Below, one piece after another: positions 29,686 to 29,861 of a stretch of DNA of 29,861 nt. Both the position numbers and the translations under genes were made by a program. The notes beneath the pieces are model-generated. The model was not told the DNA's origin. It was given only the letters and a program-made list of their open reading frames with translations, and made no database searches. The stretch's first letter is position 1. Every line of letters begins with the position of its first letter. The DNA comes from Proteromonas lacertae (lineage: Eukaryota; Sar; Bigyra; Opalinata; Proteromonadidae): assembly GCA_002245135.1 (NCBI GenBank), contig NGBS01000959.1, positions 1 through 29,861 of the forward strand. The letters run 5' to 3'.

Positions 29686-29861
29686 ATGAAATCTTTCCTA
29701 ATACTTTTGCGAAATCATTATTTACATCTATTTCAATAGTATACAAAGTTATTAATATATATATATATATATACATGACAAAAACTCCCAATCAAAACCT
29801 TTTGCTTTTATTTTCTCAAGTAGTTTCAAAAAATCATCCCTTTCAACCGTTCCTTCTTTCT
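29686..29861 (-). CDS. 3' end of an unidentified gene, cut by the window edge
   Basis: The visible part encodes a charged helix-like stretch (EGTVERDDFLKLLEKIKAKG, then FDWEFLS). A 47-nt intron at 29728-29774 follows, containing an AT run, then VNNDFAKVLGKIS and a TAG stop at 29686-29688. The amino-acid composition suggests an alpha-helical protein. There is too little to assign a family. The 3' end lies about 140 nt upstream of the THOC5 start on the same strand. Confidence 0.55.
29754..29773. repeat. AT dinucleotide run inside the intron of the edge gene
   Basis: About ten TA units follow the GT donor on the minus strand. Confidence 0.8.

Noticed and set aside
1458-29774. CRISPR arrays, transposon ends or LTRs
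   Set aside because: No regularly spaced repeats, no terminal inverted repeats with an enclosed transposase, and no reverse transcriptase motifs were seen. The only long repeat is the GT92 duplication.
1-29861. Ciliate-type code with TAA/TAG read as Gln
   Set aside because: LSM3, importin beta, TRAPPC5 and the glycosyltransferases all end at TAA, TAG or TGA where their families end, and Gln is written CAA or CAG.

Overview
The window is nuclear DNA from an A+T-rich unicellular eukaryote (roughly three quarters A+T by eye). TAA, TAG and TGA all end recognisable proteins, so the genetic code looks standard. Introns are very small, starting GTA (occasionally GTG) and ending almost always in TAG, and many are exactly 26 nt. 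Intergenic spacers are often under 60 nt. A CSPP1 homologue suggests a lineage that builds cilia or flagella. I cannot name the organism; ultrashort introns recall ciliates, but the code argues against most ciliates.

Layout. (1) 175-3842, minus strand: a pseudokinase fused to a SPRY-like domain, then a CSPP1 (centrosome/cilium) homologue. (2) 3843-5283: a spacer with nothing I can recognise. (3) 5284-20945: fourteen genes plus one gene fragment, nearly all for glycan assembly. They comprise two GT92-type transferases, two GT37-like fucosyltransferases, a pair of unclassified paralogous transferases, a DVRD-motif transferase, an HtrL/YibB protein, a GT2-like transferase, a DUF268 protein, two FkbM methyltransferases, another class I methyltransferase, and an OafA-like acyltransferase with an SGNH-like tail. 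Apart from the polytopic acyltransferase, every one starts with a single hydrophobic anchor, as Golgi type II enzymes do. (4) 21152-27320: housekeeping genes for an MTAP-like phosphorylase, TRAPPC5, lipoate-protein ligase, LSM3 and importin beta. (5) 27593-29542: THOC5. (6) 29686 to the right edge: the 3' end of an unknown gene.

The central block reads as a eukaryotic surface- or secreted-glycan cluster: glycosyltransferases build a chain with fucose, and anchored methyltransferases and an acyltransferase cap it with O-methyl and O-acyl groups. The functions are inferred from families. The genes contain 26-nt spliceosomal introns, so they are long-term residents of a eukaryotic genome whatever their ultimate origin. 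Internal duplication (GT92, fucosyltransferase and IEQD-transferase pairs) and a probable gene-conversion tract show the cluster is evolving in place.

Caution: conserved host genes near both ends (kinase, CSPP1, THOC5) and the DUF268 gene are interrupted by one-base frame changes, often at homopolymers or triplet repeats, while genes in the middle are mostly clean. This looks more like residual long-read indels near contig ends than like a run of pseudogenes, but the sequence alone cannot settle it.
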